Source: an uncultured Oscillospiraceae bacterium (lineage in GTDB: Bacteria; Bacillota; Clostridia; Oscillospirales; Ruminococcaceae). Taken from it: a stretch of 36,185 nucleotides of DNA. The stretch lies in the NCBI GenBank assembly GCA_934438055.1, contig CAKSAY010000008.1, positions 1 through 36,185 on the forward strand, read 5' to 3'. Position 1 is the stretch's first letter. Every line of letters starts with the position of its first letter. The notes beneath the pieces are model-generated. The model was given only the letters and a program-made list of their open reading frames with translations, did no database searches and was not told the origin of the DNA. Position numbers and translations under genes: made by a program. Positions 33,837-36,185 of this stretch are shown one piece after another.

Positions 33837-34394
33837 ATGATTACTGCTGGGGATTTTAAAAATGGTGTAACTTTTGATATGGATGGAAACGTCCTGCAGG
33901 TGATTGAATTTCAACATGTTAAACCGGGAAAAGGTGCTGCTTTTGTTCGCGCCAAGGTGAAAAATGTCATCACCGGAACAGTGATTGAAAGAACTTTTAA
34001 TCCTACTGAAAAGTTTGAAAATGCGTATATCGAGCGTCGTGTAATGCAATACGTTTATCCGGACGGCAATCTAAGATATTTTATGGATATGGAGACATAT
34101 GAACAGATTCCGATTGATGAATCAAAACTTGGAGATAGTTTTAAGTTTGTGAAAGAGGAAATGGAAGTAAAAGTGCTTTCTTATAAGGGAAATGTTTTTG
34201 GAGTTGAACCTCCTAATTTTGTAGAATTAGAGGTGACGCAGACTGACCCCGGTTTTAAAGGAAACACGGCCACTAATGCGACAAAACCTGCGGTTTTGGA
34301 AACTGGTGCTGAAATTAAGGTTCCGCTTTTCATTGAAGAGGGAGATAAAATTCGCATTGATACTCGAACCGGAGAATATATGGAGAGAGCCTAA
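33837..34394 (+). CDS. efp: Translation elongation factor P
   Basis: EF-P binds between the P and E sites and rescues ribosomes stalled on polyproline. The product is 185 aa: KOW-like domain I with the tip loop HVKPGKGAAFVR, where Lys32 is the residue modified in other bacteria, then two OB domains ending in GDKIRIDTRTGEYMERA. TATGGAGG precedes the ATG. The modification enzymes are not in the window, so the modification type is unknown. Confidence 0.98.
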   Translation: MITAGDFKNGVTFDMDGNVLQVIEFQHVKPGKGAAFVRAKVKNVITGTVIERTFNPTEKFENAYIERRVMQYVYPDGNLRYFMDMETYEQIPIDESKLGDSFKFVKEEMEVKVLSYKGNVFGVEPPNFVELEVTQTDPGFKGNTATNATKPAVLETGAEIKVPLFIEEGDKIRIDTRTGEYMERA

Positions 34395-34444
34395 AGTGAT
34401 ATTTATCTGTCAGAATTGTTAGGACTATAAAAGGGAGAAGAGTT

Positions 34445-34849
34445 ATGAATTTAACAGAAAAGGTAGCTTTCATTAAAGGTTTGACTGAGGGGCTAAAGCT
34501 GAATGCAGAAAAGGACGAAGTTAAGGTTTTAAATGCAATTGTCGATCTTCTTGAGGATATGGCGCTAACTGTGAATGATTTGGAGGAAAGAGCAGACGAA
34601 GCTTCCGATCTTTTGGAGGTTATGGACGAGGATCTTGCTGAAATCGAAGAATATGTATATGGCGATAATGAATGCACTTGTGGAGAATGTGATGAAGATG
34701 AAGAAATTTACGAAGTCACTTGTCCTTCTTGTGGTGAAACCATTTGTGTGACTGAGGAAATACTTGATGATGGAACTATTAAATGTCCTAACTGCGATGA
34801 GGATTTAGAGTTTGATTTTTCGGGCTTGCTCGATTTGGAAGAAGAATAA
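34445..34849 (+). CDS. Acidic Cys-rich protein of the CD1247 N-terminal-domain family
   Basis: A 134-aa, strongly acidic protein. The N-terminal half (about 1-75) is helical (MNLTEKVAFIKGLTEGLKL, then acidic heptad-like repeats). The C-terminal half holds CTCGEC (about 78-83), CPSCGE and CPNCDED, which together look like a zinc ribbon. I recognise the N-terminus as that of clostridial CD1247-type proteins found beside efp; function is not known. AAAGGGAGAAGAG precedes the ATG. Position just after efp suggests a link to translation, but no evidence here proves it. Confidence 0.85.
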   Translation: MNLTEKVAFIKGLTEGLKLNAEKDEVKVLNAIVDLLEDMALTVNDLEERADEASDLLEVMDEDLAEIEEYVYGDNECTCGECDEDEEIYEVTCPSCGETICVTEEILDDGTIKCPNCDEDLEFDFSGLLDLEEE

Positions 34850-34865
34850 AAAATTAAATAATGAT

Positions 34866-34904
34866 ATAGAGGGTAGGTTCTTTAAAAAAGAGCCTACCCT
34901 CTAT
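34866..34904 (+). terminator. Long hairpin after the CD1247-like gene
   Basis: An 18-bp stem with one G-U pair, ATAGAGGGTAGGTTCTTT (34866-34883) and AAAGAGCCTACCCTCTAT (34887-34904), around loop AAA. It starts 17 nt after the stop codon. The 3' flank is T-rich but not a clean T run. Stem symmetry could also serve minus-strand transcription from metA. Confidence 0.75.
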
Positions 34905-34993
34905 TATCTTAGTCTATCAATTGCTGTTTTTAGACTTTTATATGGGAGTTGGGTTTTTGTTTTTCTGTTTTATGCTTTAAAAGGAAATAGTTA

Positions 34994-35039
34994 CCTACAG
35001 AGCTTAAGGGAAATCATTTATTTTTATGATTCTTGTAGG
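34994..35039. repeat. Inverted repeat just beyond the metA stop
   Basis: CCTACA (34994-34999) pairs with TGTAGG (35034-35039), and AATCAT (35012-35017) with ATGATT (35026-35031), giving a two-part stem with an asymmetric internal loop. On the minus strand it follows the metA stop by 12 nt and may take part in its termination. Confidence 0.45.
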
Positions 35040-35050
35040 AATAGATTGCA

Positions 35051-35968
35051 CTAACAAAACTGGGATAAATCATATGGAGTATTTTGATAAACAATATGAT
35101 TTATCCAATTTGAAAAAAGAAGCGCTCCATGACTTCTCCAATTAAAGATAGGCTCCTTTTTGCAATCGTTATCTTTAAAATAGTGATATGGCAATGCTAC
35201 TGGGCTGGATTTTTCCAGATCTCTCAAATATTCATTTTTTAGCGTATCTCTATCATATTCAGAATGTCCTGTGACATAAAATTCGCGTTGATCTTTTGAT
35301 GCAATAATGTAAGGCCCGGCATTTTGAGATGTTGCAAGCAGTTCTAAACAATTATGTTTTTGAAGGTCATCTTCAAGTATGGTAAAATATCGAGAGTGTG
35401 GCGCGTAAAAGATGTTATCAAAACCTCGCAGAAGATTATGCCTTTCGTTTACGATGGTGTGCTCAAAAATTCCACAGATTTTATTATTCACAATATGGCG
35501 GGGAATTTTGTAAAAATACCATAGTGCGGCAATAGCGCTCCAGCAAATAAAGAATTTGGAGAAAACGTGTGTTCTAGACCATTCTAGGATAGAGCATAAC
35601 TCATCCCAATAAGCAATTGTTTCAAATGGAAGATGTTCAACCGGCGCTCCTGTTATAATCAAGCCGTCATAATTTTTGTTTGCAATATCTGCAAAAGTTT
35701 TATAAAAGCTAAGAAGATGTTTTTGAGATGTGTTTTTTGGCTCATAAGTAGATGTTTGTAATAATTCTATATTAATTTGCAAAGGAGAGTTACTTAAAAG
35801 CCGAAGAATTTGCGTTTCCGTTTCAATTTTTTTAGGCATTAAATTGAATAACAGGATTTCTAAAGGGCGAATATTTTGCACTTTAGCACGTTCCTCTGAA
35901 ATTACAAAGATATTTTCATCTTCTAAAATTGCTGTTGCTGGTAGACTTTTTGGTATCTTAATAGGCAT
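35051..35968 (-). CDS. metA: Homoserine O-acyltransferase MetA, predicted acetyl-CoA specific
   Basis: MetA activates homoserine for methionine synthesis. From ATG 35968 (behind GAGGAG on the minus strand) it is 305 aa, close to the E. coli 309. The open frame continues 52 codons upstream but across the promoter. The nucleophile is Cys142 (FFICWSAIAAL), and the charge relay is His235 and Glu237 (VTGHSEYDRDTL). Glu111 (TGAPVEHLPFE) is the residue linked to acetyl-CoA preference, versus Gly in the succinyl enzyme, so homoserine O-acetyltransferase activity is expected. The usual CWGAQA is CWSAIA here. It is transcribed alone and away from the rRNA promoter. No SAM riboswitch is visible before it. 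Confidence 0.94.
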   Translation of the reverse strand: MPIKIPKSLPATAILEDENIFVISEERAKVQNIRPLEILLFNLMPKKIETETQILRLLSNSPLQINIELLQTSTYEPKNTSQKHLLSFYKTFADIANKNYDGLIITGAPVEHLPFETIAYWDELCSILEWSRTHVFSKFFICWSAIAALWYFYKIPRHIVNNKICGIFEHTIVNERHNLLRGFDNIFYAPHSRYFTILEDDLQKHNCLELLATSQNAGPYIIASKDQREFYVTGHSEYDRDTLKNEYLRDLEKSSPVALPYHYFKDNDCKKEPIFNWRSHGALLFSNWINHIVYQNTPYDLSQFC

Positions 35969-35998
35969 AGATAATCTCCTCTTGATTGAATTATTACT

Positions 35999-36027
35999 AG
36001 TATAACAAAAAAATATAGCAAAGGCAA
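35999..36027 (-). promoter_or_regulatory. Putative metA promoter
   Basis: Read on the minus strand: TTGCCT (36027-36022), 17-nt spacer and TATACT (36004-35999), 31 nt before the metA ATG. This leaves a short leader with no room for a riboswitch. Confidence 0.65.
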
Positions 36028-36058
36028 ATATACCGATAAATCCTTTATAAAACCGTCT

Positions 36059-36085
36059 TTTTATAGAACGATGTGTTCTATAAAA
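36059..36085. promoter_or_regulatory. Perfect 11-bp inverted repeat between metA and the rRNA promoter
   Basis: TTTTATAGAAC (36059-36069), 5-nt loop GATGT, GTTCTATAAAA (36075-36085). It lies 33 nt upstream of the rRNA promoter -35 box and 32 nt from the metA -35 box, so it may be an operator or a terminator-like insulator. It merges on the right into A-rich sequence resembling an UP element. Confidence 0.5.
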
Positions 36086-36117
36086 TAAAAAAATAAAAAA
36101 AAGATCGAAAAAAGGTG

Positions 36118-36146
36118 TTGACAAAGGGAGGGAGAGGTGATATAAT
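36118..36146 (+). promoter_or_regulatory. Very strong promoter, probably rRNA operon P1
   Basis: TTGACA (36118-36123), 17-nt spacer and TATAAT (36141-36146) with TG at 36138-36139 (extended -10). Both boxes match the consensus perfectly. An A-tract-rich stretch (about 36082-36114) immediately upstream looks like an UP element. The downstream sequence resembles a 16S rRNA leader. Confidence 0.88.
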
Positions 36147-36185
36147 AATAAAGTCGCTGAACGATGAAGCGGCGAAGGACCTTGA
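36147..36185 (+). other. Start of a probable rRNA operon leader, cut by window edge
   Basis: The window ends with GAAGGACCTTGA, reminiscent of the (C)CTTGAAAACTGAA-type sequence that often precedes the 16S gene in Firmicutes. The stretch also holds a short GTCGCTGAAC/GAAGCGGC-type pairing region. 16S itself is not in the window, so this is inference from leader and promoter. Confidence 0.55.

Noticed and set aside
34812..35054. 80-aa ORF after the CD1247-like gene
   Set aside because: Its start is inside that gene in another frame and it runs through the terminator hairpin.
35969..36060. SAM riboswitch or T-box before metA
   Set aside because: The gap between promoter and start codon is only about 25-30 nt, too short for either.
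35969..36124. 52-codon upstream extension of metA
   Set aside because: It crosses the likely metA promoter, lacks a ribosome site and is absent from the MetA family; ATG 35968 has GAGGAG and gives the canonical length and numbering.
1..36185. CRISPR arrays, insertion sequences, prophage or tRNA genes
   Set aside because: I looked for regularly spaced direct repeats, transposase or integrase motifs and cloverleaf tRNAs with anticodon loops and CCA ends and found none.

Overview
The window reads as housekeeping chromosome from a low-to-mid GC Gram-positive anaerobe of the Firmicutes, most likely class Clostridia. The reasons are the gene orders (infC-rpmI-rplT-TrmH-family methyltransferase; dprA-topA-trmFO; plsX-rnc-radical SAM-smc-ftsY; yhbY-nadD-yqeK-LCP-rsfS-leuS; aroQ-M24 peptidase-efp-CD1247-like), strong GGAGG ribosome sites, an AUU-started infC behind an L20-type leader, a CIRCE element and a K+-dependent membrane pyrophosphatase. 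I cannot assign a genus.

Layout. 1-546 is the 3' part of an ABC transporter ATPase. 901-3006 (minus) is hppA, divergent from the PLP synthase pair pdxS-pdxT (3264-4710). A 118-nt cloverleaf-like palindromic element (4794-4911) lies between the pdxT terminator and htpG. htpG has a near-consensus promoter overlapped by CIRCE. 7000-8600 holds a 58-aa membrane protein, a decayed flavodoxin-family pseudogene and a sirtuin. 8600-11135 is the translation cluster infC-rpmI-rplT plus an rRNA/tRNA methyltransferase, overlapping dprA; topA and trmFO follow.

16265-18964 is a tight plsX-rnc-radical SAM run with no acpP between plsX and rnc. After a gap of about 530 nt, smc starts a long same-strand run: smc-ftsY-rdgB-yhbY-nadD/yqeK fusion-LCP-rsfS-leuS, with many 4-nt stop/start overlaps. 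rpsU has its own consensus promoter. It is followed by yqeG, an endonuclease IV-like protein, aroQ, an Xaa-Pro peptidase, efp and an acidic Cys-rich CD1247-like protein. metA (minus) ends the coding part. The last 70 bases hold a very strong promoter and the start of what looks like an rRNA operon leader.

The genes serve translation (infC, rpmI, rplT, rpsU, leuS, efp, rsfS, yhbY, trmFO), chromosome and DNA handling (smc, topA, dprA), membrane and envelope (plsX, ftsY, LCP), cofactors and amino acids (pdxST, nadD, aroQ, metA) and stress or nucleotide hygiene (htpG, rdgB, yqeK). No phage, insertion sequence, CRISPR array or defence island is visible. The most unusual items are the cloverleaf element, the flavodoxin pseudogene, the unannotated small membrane protein, an Asp-to-Asn change at a conserved catalytic-site position of RNase III, and the CIRCE-controlled htpG.
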